Shown here in pieces: positions 36,039 to 44,767 of a DNA stretch of 64,000 nt; position 1 is the stretch's first letter; each line of letters begins with the position of its first letter. This DNA is from Paucimonas lemoignei (GTDB lineage: Bacteria > Pseudomonadota > Gammaproteobacteria > Burkholderiales > Burkholderiaceae_D). The notes below the pieces were generated by a model, which ran no database searches, was not told where the DNA came from, and saw only the letters and a program-made list of their open reading frames with translations. The position numbers and the translations under genes were made by a program. The stretch is from assembly GCF_004342585.1 (NCBI RefSeq), contig NZ_SLZQ01000003.1, positions 62,001 to 126,000 of the forward strand. The letters run 5' to 3'.

Positions 36039-38342
36039 TCATTTGCCCGGTTCCGGCACTGCCGCCGGCTGCGGCACCGTCTGGGTGGACGGCTGAACGC
36101 TGGACGGTGGCATGCTCCCCGCCGGCACGCTGGCCGGCTGGGTGCCATTGACGGCGGCCGGCTGCAGCGGCAAGGCTTGCTGCAACATCGTGCCGCCAAC
36201 TGGGCGGCCGTTTTCCAGAGGCGGCAGCATTGGTCCGCCGGTGTTGGGCAGGACCAGGGACTGTCTCGGCGTGGCGGTCATCTGTGCGCCGCGAATGTAA
36301 TCGTAACGATCGGCCACTACACTGGCGTTTTGCTCGGCGGTGCGAATGATCACCGGCCGCAGGAACACCATCAGGTTGCGCTTCGTGCGCTGCCGCGACT
36401 GGGCTTTGAAAAGATTGCCAATGATGGGAATATCGCCCAGGCCGGGAACCTTGTCGGTGCCATCCCGGGTCGTGTCCGAAATTAAGCCGCCTAGGACGAT
36501 AATTTGACCATCATCAACTAAGACATTGGTTTCGATGGAACGTTTCGTCGTAATGATGCCGGCGGTGCTGGAAACCGAACTATCGATATCCGACGATTCC
36601 TGATAAATACCCAGCTTGATGGTCCCGCCTTCGGAAACCTGCGGCTTGACCCGCAATGACAAACCGATATCCCTGCGCTCGACCGTCTGGAACGGGTTCA
36701 CGCCGGCAGCTCCGCCCGATGCGGCGGTCGTGTACTGGCCGGTAATGAAAGGCACGTTCTGGCCGACGATGATGCGAGCTTCTTCGTTATCCAGAGTCAG
36801 CAGGTTAGGCGTGGACAGGATATTGGTATCGGACACGCTTCGCAGCGCATGCAGCACGGCACCAAGTCCGAGCTGGCCATTAATTTGGCGGAACAGGCCG
36901 AGCGACAGGCCAGGTGCAATACTGGGGACACCTGCCTCGGCCGAACCCAGGTTAGCCAAGGAGGTTGCCAGATTGACGATATTGGTGCCGCCCTGATTGA
37001 GCGCACTGACGCCGCCGACACGGTAGCGGCTATCGGAATCCCCCGACAGTCCCAACCATTGCACGCCGAAATCACCGGCATTATCGGCATTGACTTCGAC
37101 AATCAGCGATTCCACATACACCTGGGCGCGGCGGGCATCGAGCTTGTCGATCACGGCGCGCAAGTTGCGATAAACCGCTTCGCTGGCGGTAATGATCAGC
37201 GTATTGGTCGAGGGGTCGGCCTGGATGAAGCCGGCGGAGCCCGACCCCGACTGGAGCCCGGCTTGCTGGGTACTCGAACCGCTGCCCAGCGGGCCTGATT
37301 GCAAGCCTGCGCCCGATGTGGTGCCGGTGCTTCCCTGCTGTCCCAATCCACCTTGCTGTCCAAAGGCGCCCTGCTGCGATTGGGAAAGTCCCGAGCCCTG
37401 CTGGTTGGTATTCAGCGATGAGGCATCTGCCGATACCACGGCGCGCAGCGTTTGCGCCAGCTTGGTGGCGTCGGCGTTTTTCAGGTACACGACGTGCACG
37501 TTACCTGGATTGGAAGTGGGCTGGTCGAGTTTGGCGATAAGCGACTTGGCCAGGTTGGCACGCGCCGCCGAAGGCGCGCGCACGATGACCGAATTGGTAC
37601 GGGAATCCGCAAGCAGGCTGATGCGGTCGGCCCCACCGGGAGCGCCGGCGCTCGGCTCCATCAGGCGGTTGACCATCGTCGCGATGTCGCTGGCAATCGC
37701 ATGGCGAACCGGAACGACATCCATGTCGCCCGAAGCCGGGCTGTCGAGCGCGGCGATGATCTTGCCCATGCGCTTGAGGTTATCGGCATAGTCCGTAATC
37801 ACCAGCGAGTTATTGCCGGGATTGGCATTGATCGTGTTGTTCGGCGAAATGAGCGGCCGCAGCACGGTCACCAGGTTGGCGGCCGATTCGTAATTCAGGC
37901 GGAAGATCTGGGTAGCGATCTGGTCGCCGCGCGCACGCGTCGCCGCACCGGCCTGGATCGGACCGGCTTGCAGCTTGGCATCCGCTTCCGGCACCACCTT
38001 GGCAAATCCATCGCCGATCACCACGGTATAACCCTGCAGGCGCAATGCCGAGGACAGCAGGCTGAAGGCTTCCGACTTCGAGACCGGGCGCTCGGAGATC
38101 AGGCTGATCGTGCCCTTGACGCGCGGGTCGATCAGGAAGGTCATGTTGGTATAGTGCCCCACGGCCTTGACCACCGATTCGATATCCGCGCCAACGAAAT
38201 TCAGTACGGCTTCTCCCTTGGCAGGCTCCTGCTGCTGTGCGTATGCCGGCGGCAGCGCCAGGGCACACATGAGAGCAGCGACCACGCCGCTGCGGCACAG
38301 ATTCTTGCCTGCCTGGAAAGTCTTGCTTGGTTTGATTTTCAT
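36039..38342 (-). CDS. gspD: Type II secretion secretin GspD
   Basis: The outer-membrane channel of the T2SS. The 767-residue precursor has a signal peptide (…CALALPPAYAQQ), N0–N3 ring domains (VLNFVGADIESVVKAVGHYTNMTFLIDP; TQIFRLNYESAANLVTVLRPLIS; NVHVVYLKNADATKLAQTLR) and the secretin core with DNEEARIIVGQNVPFITGQ, DIGLSLRVKPQVSEGGTIKL and LGGLISDTTRDGTDKVPGLGDIPIIGNLFK. The N3 domain contains a Gln/Gly/Ser-rich low-complexity insertion at about 305–372. The C-terminus is Pro/Gln-rich, possibly a pilotin-binding S region. The start overlaps the gspN stop by 1 nt. Confidence 0.97.
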   Translation of the reverse strand: MKIKPSKTFQAGKNLCRSGVVAALMCALALPPAYAQQQEPAKGEAVLNFVGADIESVVKAVGHYTNMTFLIDPRVKGTISLISERPVSKSEAFSLLSSALRLQGYTVVIGDGFAKVVPEADAKLQAGPIQAGAATRARGDQIATQIFRLNYESAANLVTVLRPLISPNNTINANPGNNSLVITDYADNLKRMGKIIAALDSPASGDMDVVPVRHAIASDIATMVNRLMEPSAGAPGGADRISLLADSRTNSVIVRAPSAARANLAKSLIAKLDQPTSNPGNVHVVYLKNADATKLAQTLRAVVSADASSLNTNQQGSGLSQSQQGAFGQQGGLGQQGSTGTTSGAGLQSGPLGSGSSTQQAGLQSGSGSAGFIQADPSTNTLIITASEAVYRNLRAVIDKLDARRAQVYVESLIVEVNADNAGDFGVQWLGLSGDSDSRYRVGGVSALNQGGTNIVNLATSLANLGSAEAGVPSIAPGLSLGLFRQINGQLGLGAVLHALRSVSDTNILSTPNLLTLDNEEARIIVGQNVPFITGQYTTAASGGAAGVNPFQTVERRDIGLSLRVKPQVSEGGTIKLGIYQESSDIDSSVSSTAGIITTKRSIETNVLVDDGQIIVLGGLISDTTRDGTDKVPGLGDIPIIGNLFKAQSRQRTKRNLMVFLRPVIIRTAEQNASVVADRYDYIRGAQMTATPRQSLVLPNTGGPMLPPLENGRPVGGTMLQQALPLQPAAVNGTQPASVPAGSMPPSSVQPSTQTVPQPAAVPEPGK

Positions 38343-39139
38343 TATTTGAACTCGAGCCTGGTTACGTTTTTATTACCTTCCCTGCGGCGTGGCCCCAGCA
38401 GGTTCAGCAGGTTACCCAGCCGTTCCTCCTGCCCTGCTTCGGCTTCCGCCCTCCCCGAAAACTGCAGCCGGCCGTTGATCAGCATGCCTGACCCGGACAG
38501 CAGCATCGGTCCCCTTAATGTCTTCAATGCCACCTGCGCCTGTTGCCCCTCCCAGTCGAACGCCATCGCATACGCCCCCAGGGGCTTGATCGGCGACAGG
38601 CGCGACGACATATCCTGCATTTCCAGCATCATCCTGCCTTGCAGGGCAACGGCTTGCCCCGTGTGCGTCAGCAGCAAGGGCGACCACATCAGTCGCAAGC
38701 GTCCCGACGGCTGTATCGTATTCAGCGGCGCTCCCAGGGTCGCCAGGCGCTCGGCCGGCAAATCCATTTCGCCGCTGCTGATTTCCCATGTTCGCCAGCT
38801 GCCGGTGACACTCATCGGCTTCGACAGGACAGCCGGATTTTCCAGCGTCATGTTTGTCTTGCCGATCAATATCGCCGGCGACAACGTCCAGCTGAAACGC
38901 CCCGGCAGCAATGGCGATACCGGGTCACGTCCGCTTGGTGCCGCGCCAACGAATGCGGAACCGCGCCACAATGTGCCCTGTGCATCCCCCAAGGTAAAAC
39001 GTCCGCCAGTCTGGCGCTCCAGCAGTGTCGCCATCCACGCCGCCGGCAGAAAAACCAGGATCGTAATGGCAATGCTGACAATGCCTGCCAGTAACCATAG
39101 CATGAGGCGATTTACTGTGCCTTTGCTTTTAGTCACCAC
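38342..39139 (-). CDS. gspN: Type II secretion protein GspN
   Basis: The 265-residue inner-membrane anchored protein has an N-terminal hydrophobic segment (LMLWLLAGIVSIAITILVFLPAAWM) and ATLLERQTGGRFTLGDAQGTLWRGSAFVGA, the GspN signature. The rest is beta-rich and periplasmic. GspN is an accessory T2SS component found in some operons, with an unclear role. Its GTG start at 39139 overlaps the gspM TAG by one base; a second GTG follows at 39136. Confidence 0.88.
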   Translation of the reverse strand: MVTKSKGTVNRLMLWLLAGIVSIAITILVFLPAAWMATLLERQTGGRFTLGDAQGTLWRGSAFVGAAPSGRDPVSPLLPGRFSWTLSPAILIGKTNMTLENPAVLSKPMSVTGSWRTWEISSGEMDLPAERLATLGAPLNTIQPSGRLRLMWSPLLLTHTGQAVALQGRMMLEMQDMSSRLSPIKPLGAYAMAFDWEGQQAQVALKTLRGPMLLSGSGMLINGRLQFSGRAEAEAGQEERLGNLLNLLGPRRREGNKNVTRLEFK

Positions 39140-39648
39140 TATTCGCTCTTTTGTTGCTGCAAAGTCAGATTTGCATTCACCGTATCGATTTGCGCCTGCG
39201 CAGTAATATTCGCTTCGGTAACGGTTACCCGGGAAGTTTTTTGCATTTCATCGAGCCAGGCAACCATACCGGCAAAGGATACGGAGGTAAGCTGAACTTT
39301 GGCAATGTCGGTCCCTGCCATCGCCACGTTCTGAGCCTTCAGCCCAGCACGATTCAGCGCGGCATCGATGGCTTCCCTGGTCATGGGGGGAGGCGGTGGC
39401 GGCGTTTCACGGGACAGCGCCGAGGCTTGCGCCGACATGGCTTGCAGTTCGACGGCTTGCTGGCGCATGGTGGGCAGATTCTTCTGCAACTGCTGCCGCC
39501 CGACGTATGCCGGCTCGATCAACAGTATGTAGATCAGCGCCAGCACGATGACGACCGCCATCAGCAGTAATTGTTTGCGCTCGCGTTCGTTGCGCGCATT
39601 CCAGAAATCCGAAAACTTCTGACGGTAATTTTCAACGGCTGGACTCAT
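39139..39648 (-). CDS. gspM: Type II secretion protein GspM
   Basis: The 169-residue single-pass inner-membrane protein has an N-terminal cytoplasmic stretch ending RNERERKQLLLM, a membrane helix (AVVIVLALIYILLIEPAYVG) and a periplasmic ferredoxin-like domain (IDAALNRAGLKAQNVAMAGTDIAKVQLTSVSFAGMVAWLDEMQ). It partners GspL in the platform. The start overlaps the gspL stop by 4 nt. Confidence 0.92.
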   Translation of the reverse strand: MSPAVENYRQKFSDFWNARNERERKQLLLMAVVIVLALIYILLIEPAYVGRQQLQKNLPTMRQQAVELQAMSAQASALSRETPPPPPPMTREAIDAALNRAGLKAQNVAMAGTDIAKVQLTSVSFAGMVAWLDEMQKTSRVTVTEANITAQAQIDTVNANLTLQQQKSE

Positions 39649-40904
39649 TTGCCACTCCTGATTTGCCAGACCTTGTCGTTTTTCTGGGTGACGGTCAGAT
39701 TGCGCGATTGCAGCATGGAGCGCACTTGTTCGATGGGCGCGCCGGCACCATCCTTCAGCGTCACTTGCAGGGCTCGGTCACTGTAGTCGAGCGAAGCAAT
39801 GCCGGCACCGGGACGGCCTTGCGTAGCCGCCTGCCAGGCATCGCCGAATGCCGACGACAGCACCAGGAAGTCATCCGGCGCGGGTTGCCCCGCACGCTGT
39901 TTGGCCGTCGAGATATTGCGGCGCATTTGCAGCACCGGATCGCTGGTCAGCGGTTCCTTCGGATAGACGGACTTGAATGTCTGCGCCATGCCGGCACGCA
40001 GATCATTGGCTTCCCGCCGCAGGCGCAGCCACTCGACATTCATTCCAACGATATTGATCAGCAGGACTAGGCCCGCCAGGATCAACGGCCAGCGCCAGGC
40101 TTGCAGTTGCAGGCCGGGACCGCCGGCCGCGCCCAATCCTGCCGCCAGATTGAAAGGCGATGCCTTGGCTTCGGTAATCCAGCGCGGCCAGTTATCCGCG
40201 AACAGCGCGATGCGCTCTTCCTGATTCATTTCCTGCGCCGCTGCCTGGTAGGCGGGAATGCGATCTTGCGGCACAAACAGCGCGATGGCCTGATGCGGCG
40301 CCAGTGCCGCCAAGGATTCCAGGGCTTCGCGCGCCGCCGCTTCAGGCTGCGCGGGCAGCAATGCCAGGCCGACGCCATCCACGTCGCTCATGCGCAACGC
40401 CAGATCGACGTCCAGGCTGGTATTCGATTCCGTGAATGCAGCCGATACGGTATCGGGCTGGTAGGGCAGGCACAACTGCATGGGTAGCGCGGCAACGCTG
40501 CGTGCGCCCAGCGACAGCATGCGCTGCACGTTCCGTTCGAGCCATGCGCGGCTCACCACGGCCACTGTGCGCTTGCCTTCGATCGAAGGGCCGGCCGCCA
40601 GCACGCAATCAGCCGGATCGGTCATCAACTGGTCTTCCACCAGATTGGGCAATGCAGCCTTCAGCTTGGACGCCGGCATCGGCGGCACCTGGACCTGCAG
40701 CAGGTTGACATCACTGGCGGCCAGCAGCAGGACGACCTTCTGGGCCGCGCTGATGGTTTTTTCCAGCTGGTCGAGCGTGGCGCTACTTTCGCGCTCGACG
40801 GCGCCGCCATCGGTCGCCAGCGCAAAGCGGCACTCGGGCGCAGCCTCCGGCGGCGCTGCCTCCACCGCGGCCTTCGAAGGCAATCGAATATACAGTGTAC
40901 TCAA
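39645..40904 (-). CDS. gspL: Type II secretion protein GspL
   Basis: The 419-residue inner-membrane protein has an actin-like cytoplasmic domain (about 1–270), including KVVLLLAASDVNLLQVQVPPMPASKLKAALPNLVEDQL, which recruits GspE. One membrane helix (PLILAGLVLLINIVGMNVEWL) and a periplasmic ferredoxin-like domain at the C-terminus (GIASLDYSDRALQVTLKDGAGAPIEQVRSMLQSR) follow. It is coupled to gspM. Confidence 0.94.
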   Translation of the reverse strand: MSTLYIRLPSKAAVEAAPPEAAPECRFALATDGGAVERESSATLDQLEKTISAAQKVVLLLAASDVNLLQVQVPPMPASKLKAALPNLVEDQLMTDPADCVLAAGPSIEGKRTVAVVSRAWLERNVQRMLSLGARSVAALPMQLCLPYQPDTVSAAFTESNTSLDVDLALRMSDVDGVGLALLPAQPEAAAREALESLAALAPHQAIALFVPQDRIPAYQAAAQEMNQEERIALFADNWPRWITEAKASPFNLAAGLGAAGGPGLQLQAWRWPLILAGLVLLINIVGMNVEWLRLRREANDLRAGMAQTFKSVYPKEPLTSDPVLQMRRNISTAKQRAGQPAPDDFLVLSSAFGDAWQAATQGRPGAGIASLDYSDRALQVTLKDGAGAPIEQVRSMLQSRNLTVTQKNDKVWQIRSGK

Positions 40905-40922
40905 GGCGTTCTCGCTATTCTT

Positions 40923-41978
40923 TTAATTTTCCCGAATCCAGATCACTTGTGGCATTCGCGCCGCTCCCACGGGATTATCAATGCCACCGCGCTGCATCAA
41001 TGCCTGCACTTCCAGTCCCGCGCGATTCATGCGGACCTTGCCGTTGACCAGAAAGTATTCGGTCTTGAAGTCAAAGATGTCGCAATCCAGGTTGGTTCTG
41101 GCCAGCCGCGTGCCAATCTCGCATTTGTCTCTTAAATATGCCTGGTCACGGCTAGCGATCAACGTCGGCGCGTCTGATGCCGACAGTGTATCAATAGTTT
41201 GCATCTTTGCAGCGAGAACTTCACGGGATGCGGTATTGACATTGATTTTTGTCGAGCGCGGCAACACCACCACGTAGTCCTTGAGCTTGTTGACGATCTC
41301 CGGCGTAAAGCCCTGCACCGCCAACAAGTCGTCGACGTACTCGATTCGCAGCGGCCGCGCCTGGTCATCACCGCTCATGCCGGGATTGATCATGACTGTC
41401 GTGGTGGTGGTCGTGGACACCGTGCTGCTGGTGCTGGCGCTGCCATCGGGAGTTGTCGCGTTAGGCTGCACAATCTTTGGCTGCGCGGCGGCGATAGCCT
41501 GCGCGGCCGGCAGCGCCAGGCCAGGGTTCAAGCGCAATTCACCAAGCAGATTGCGAAACACCGCCACTTCAGCCAGGTTGATTTGTCCGCCGGTCGCCAT
41601 GTTGGTCAGATTGAAGCGGGACTGGGCATCAATGATGCTGCCCGACAGGATCGCTTCACCGGCATCGGAATCCGCCTGGCCGTTTTCGACATACTGATCC
41701 AGGCGCGTCTCGGCCAGGGGTACCGCCCATGGCTCGCCCAGATGATCGGCACCGGAGGTAGAGACATCGGCACGCAGGATCAGCGCCGACCAATCGAGCG
41801 CACCGCGAAGGATCCACTGCTTTTGCAGCTGCAGGCGCTGGTTTTCGATCGAGCGCACCTGCACCTGCTGCTGCCAGAACAGGCTGGCGACGATCGTGAT
41901 GGCCAGGGTCGTCAGCAGTAGCGCCGTCACCACCGCGACGCCGCGCTGCCGGTCAAATGCGCGAGTACCCCTTCTCAT
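40923..41978 (-). CDS. gspK: Type II secretion minor pseudopilin GspK
   Basis: GspK caps the pseudopilus tip with GspI and GspJ. The 351-residue prepilin-like protein starts MRRGTRAFDRQRG|VAVVTALLLTTLAITIV; the usual Glu at +5 is absent, as is normal for GspK. The large head domain includes SRFNLTNMATGG and VDDLLAVQGFTPEIVNKLKDYVVVLP (helix-hairpin-helix-like). A Thr/Ser-rich insertion (STSSTVSTTTTTTV) sits in the middle and resembles the depolymerase linkers in this window. It overlaps gspJ by 4 nt. Confidence 0.94.
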   Translation of the reverse strand: MRRGTRAFDRQRGVAVVTALLLTTLAITIVASLFWQQQVQVRSIENQRLQLQKQWILRGALDWSALILRADVSTSGADHLGEPWAVPLAETRLDQYVENGQADSDAGEAILSGSIIDAQSRFNLTNMATGGQINLAEVAVFRNLLGELRLNPGLALPAAQAIAAAQPKIVQPNATTPDGSASTSSTVSTTTTTTVMINPGMSGDDQARPLRIEYVDDLLAVQGFTPEIVNKLKDYVVVLPRSTKINVNTASREVLAAKMQTIDTLSASDAPTLIASRDQAYLRDKCEIGTRLARTNLDCDIFDFKTEYFLVNGKVRMNRAGLEVQALMQRGGIDNPVGAARMPQVIWIREN

Positions 41979-42667
41979 ACCGGCCCCAGCAGAAAAGTTT
42001 TCACCAGCGCGCCTGGCCGGTCATTCATGCGGATCGACACTTCGATCCCGGTCGGCACGGTCAGCGAGGTAGAGGAAACCGAACTTGCGTTCGAGGCCGG
42101 GTTGGAGCCGGCAACGGCATCCACGCCAGGAGTGCGCCAGCCGGCGCCATCATTCATCCAGGTGCGCACCGACATTTGCGACACGCCCGACTCCAGCGCC
42201 ACGCCGGGAGCGCCGCCGGTATTGCTGGTGACGGATAGCCACAAGGTGTCCAGTGCATTCAGGTCACGCGTGGGCAGCGATTCGCGACGCGTCAACACAC
42301 CGTTTTGCAAGCTATAGGCGACCAGTTGTATGCGTGAAGGCTGATTCTCGGCGAACACCTTGCGCACAAGGACGATGCGATCGGGCTCGACCACGATCGG
42401 CACGCGGCCTGGAATTGCATCCAGTTCGACCAACTGGGTGCAATCCCGCTGCATCTGCGCGAATGCCAATTGCATGCCCCGAGTCTGTTCCATTTCGCTA
42501 GTCAGGGCAATCCGCGCACGAATGATGCCGTCGAGTCCGCGCCAGCCGAGCACCGCGACGATGGCGAGCACGGTAATGGCAACCAGCAATTCCACCAGGG
42601 TAAAGCCACGCCGGTTACGCGCTGCGGGCGTAACGCGAGAAGATCGGCGTGACGAAGATGTATGCAT
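41975..42667 (-). CDS. gspJ: Type II secretion minor pseudopilin GspJ
   Basis: The 230-residue prepilin has a 21-residue leader ending RNRRG|FTLVELLVAITVLAIVAVLG, with Glu at +5, ready for the prepilin peptidase. The head domain contains LDGIIRARIALTSEMEQTRGMQLAFAQMQRDCTQLV and FAENQPSRIQLVAYSLQNGVLTRRE, typical of GspJ. Gene order I–J–K and the overlap with gspK support the call. No gspO (prepilin peptidase) gene lies in the window. Confidence 0.94.
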   Translation of the reverse strand: MHTSSSRRSSRVTPAARNRRGFTLVELLVAITVLAIVAVLGWRGLDGIIRARIALTSEMEQTRGMQLAFAQMQRDCTQLVELDAIPGRVPIVVEPDRIVLVRKVFAENQPSRIQLVAYSLQNGVLTRRESLPTRDLNALDTLWLSVTSNTGGAPGVALESGVSQMSVRTWMNDGAGWRTPGVDAVAGSNPASNASSVSSTSLTVPTGIEVSIRMNDRPGALVKTFLLGPV

Positions 42668-42673
42668 GTTTAT

Positions 42674-43057
42674 CTAGCCGTTATTGGGCACAATCTGCGA
42701 CAGTTTGATGATGCGCCGCTGCGGATTCTGGGCGTCGAAGACGCCGACTTCCACCCGGCGGAAATTGGCATTCGGTGTCGGCAAGACTTCCTCCTCGCAT
42801 AGCAGCGGCAGATCCCCCTGCGGGCACTCGAAGGTACGCTTGCCCAAAGCCGGCCATTCGCGCGCCAGGCGGATTTGCGACAGGCGGTTTTCCGCCGACC
42901 AGGTCGCCATCATGGAGGCGCGCAAGCCATTGCTGTTCTGAGTCAGGCTGCCGACTGCGCGCAGGCTTGCCCCCAGCGCGGTACCGACGATGACCAGCGC
43001 CACCAGCACTTCTAGCAGGGTAAAACCTCTTGAGGAGTATCTGCGCATACCAGGCAT
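42674..43057 (-). CDS. gspI: Type II secretion minor pseudopilin GspI
   Basis: The 127-residue prepilin starts MPGMRRYSSRG|FTLLEVLVALVIVGTALGAS, with Glu at +5. The rest (NGLRASMMATWSAENRLSQIRLAREWPALGKRTFECPQGDLPLLCEEEV) fits GspI. A start at 43057 places the ATG just after the gspH stop; an internal ATG at 43048 is an alternative, and the frame also runs upstream into gspH. Confidence 0.92.
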   Translation of the reverse strand: MPGMRRYSSRGFTLLEVLVALVIVGTALGASLRAVGSLTQNSNGLRASMMATWSAENRLSQIRLAREWPALGKRTFECPQGDLPLLCEEEVLPTPNANFRRVEVGVFDAQNPQRRIIKLSQIVPNNG

Positions 43058-43058
43058 G

Positions 43059-43535
43059 CTAATCCACCGTGAAGTTGCCGATGCCATCGGCACGGATCGA
43101 TACCGTGGCGTCGCCGACCGACATGCTCAGAATGAATGGTTTATCGACCGGTTCACGGCCAAAGACGATGCGCAGCGTATTGTCGTTGTTCTGCCCCATC
43201 ATGGGAGGATCGATGGCCAGACTGACCGGAGCCCTTTGAAATTCCCGCTCGCGCAACATGTCATCCCTATCCATCGCTTGCCAGACATTGTTTTCATCCA
43301 GTATCCAGAATCGATAGCGGTACTGGTCCACTTCGAAGGCGACCGGGCGATTGCGCACAATCGCCTCGTCACGCGCCAGCTGCAATAACAGGGCGATACG
43401 CTGGGCTTCATTCTGCAATGCCTGCCGGCCGCTGGGCAGGGCATTCAACGTGACAAAGCCCAGCATGATGCCGACAATGACCAGCACCACCAGCAATTCC
43501 AGCAGCGTGAAACCGCGCTGGCGAATGTGCTTCAT
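43059..43535 (-). CDS. gspH: Type II secretion minor pseudopilin GspH
   Basis: The 158-residue prepilin starts MKHIRQRG|FTLLELLVVLVIVGIMLGFV (Glu at +5). The following RQALQNEAQRIALLLQLARDEAIVRNRPVAFEVDQYRYRFWILDENN is the GspH/FimT-type head. It lies 8 nt after gspG and 1 nt before gspI. Confidence 0.93.
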   Translation of the reverse strand: MKHIRQRGFTLLELLVVLVIVGIMLGFVTLNALPSGRQALQNEAQRIALLLQLARDEAIVRNRPVAFEVDQYRYRFWILDENNVWQAMDRDDMLREREFQRAPVSLAIDPPMMGQNNDNTLRIVFGREPVDKPFILSMSVGDATVSIRADGIGNFTVD

Positions 43536-43543
43536 TGATATCC

Positions 43544-44008
43544 TTACAGTTCCCAGGAGCCGATGTCGGCATCAGGGCCAGTGCCGCCCGGCTGACCGTC
43601 CGCGCCAAAGGAAAACACGTCGACCTCGCCGTGCATGCCTGGCGAGAGATACTGGTACGGATGTCCCCACGGATCATTCGGCAGACGTTCGAGGTAACCG
43701 CCCTGCTTCCAGCCACGTGGCTCGGGGCCGGCAGTCGGCTTTGCGATCAATGCCTGCAAGCCTTGCTCAGTGGTCGGATACCGCAGGTTGTCCAGCTTGT
43801 ACAACTTCAGGCCTTGCATGATGGTGGAAATATCCTGACGAGCCGCGATGATGCGTGCATCGTCCGTCCGTCCCATCAGCTTGGGCACAACCAGCGCCGC
43901 CAGAATACCCATGATCACGACAACAACCATGATTTCGATCAACGTAAAACCAAGGGAGCGGCGACGCGACGCGGCACGCTGTTTAAAAACAGTCAAAGCA
44001 TTTGCCAT
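43544..44008 (-). CDS. gspG: Type II secretion major pseudopilin GspG
   Basis: The main pseudopilus subunit. The 154-residue prepilin has leader MANALTVFKQRAASRRRSLG cut before FTLIEIMVVVVIMGILAALV (Glu25 at +5), then VPKLMGRTDDARIIAARQDISTIMQGLKLYKLDN and RYPTTEQGLQALIAKP, a strong GspG signature. The C-terminal loop DIFSFG-like stretch (VDVFSFGADGQPGG) is the calcium-binding region of the family. It is the first gene of the operon; the 288 nt upstream to gtrA must hold its promoter, but no convincing consensus was found. Confidence 0.96.
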   Translation of the reverse strand: MANALTVFKQRAASRRRSLGFTLIEIMVVVVIMGILAALVVPKLMGRTDDARIIAARQDISTIMQGLKLYKLDNLRYPTTEQGLQALIAKPTAGPEPRGWKQGGYLERLPNDPWGHPYQYLSPGMHGEVDVFSFGADGQPGGTGPDADIGSWEL

Positions 44009-44296
44009 ACGGATTCACTTTTATAAAAGGAACAAAAAGAGATTGGAAGTATAAGGCCGAAGTAGCAATTCTTACACTATCCACGTGCAGGGTAAAACCT
44101 GATCTGGAGAAAGATTGATTTAAAACACGATACTCTAAGACTCAAAAATTCCCAAAAAGTGCCCCAGCGGCTACTATTCGGGTTTGCGAGCAGTGTCGTT
44201 GGCATCAGATTGCCATCAGTTTACCGGCAAAATAATATCAATTCGACATGTCCAACCCCTTTACTTATTATGGAAGTTTCATGAAAACGAGCTGAC

Positions 44297-44689
44297 ATGA
44301 CCGATCTGTTCCGACAATTTGTGCGCTTTTTCGGTGTGGGCTGCGTCTCCGCGATTGGTCACTATGGTCTGCTGATCCTGCTGGTGCAGGTTGCCAGGAT
44401 TGACGCCGTGCCGGCGTCGGCTGCGGGCGCCTTGCTGGGCGCGTGGATCAATTACAGCCTGAATTATCGTTTCACCTTTCGCAGCAACAAGCGGCACGTC
44501 GAAAGCGTGACAAAGTTCGCTGTCGTCGCCGTTATCGGCTTGCTGCTCAATACCTTATTCATGTGGATCGGCGTTGACCTGCTACATCTGTATTACCTGC
44601 TCGCCCAGGTAATCACTACTGGCTTAGTGATGGTATGGAGCTTTTTGGCGAATCGCTTCTGGACTTTCCACGTCGCCGATGGAAAATAG
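44297..44689 (+). CDS. GtrA family membrane protein
   Basis: The 130-residue protein has four membrane helices and the GtrA signature (FVRFFGVGCVSAIGHYGLLILLV, LGAWINYSLNYRFTFRSNKRH, VITTGLVMVWSFLANRFWTF). GtrA-type proteins are thought to flip polyprenyl-phosphate sugars across the inner membrane for glycosylation. It heads a four-gene plus-strand cluster ending with a GT2 glycosyltransferase at 48204, fitting a GtrA/GtrB pairing. Confidence 0.88.
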   Translation: MTDLFRQFVRFFGVGCVSAIGHYGLLILLVQVARIDAVPASAAGALLGAWINYSLNYRFTFRSNKRHVESVTKFAVVAVIGLLLNTLFMWIGVDLLHLYYLLAQVITTGLVMVWSFLANRFWTFHVADGK

Positions 44690-44767
44690 ACAAATCCAGT
44701 CCTGCACTAGCTGCTATCATGGCAGGCCCCTTCATGTCCAAAATGTCAACCATTCATCCGAACAAGC

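Noticed and set aside
37452-39206. 584-codon plus-strand ORF
   Set aside because: Antisense to gspD, gspN and the end of gspM, all of which have clear family motifs. No start context.
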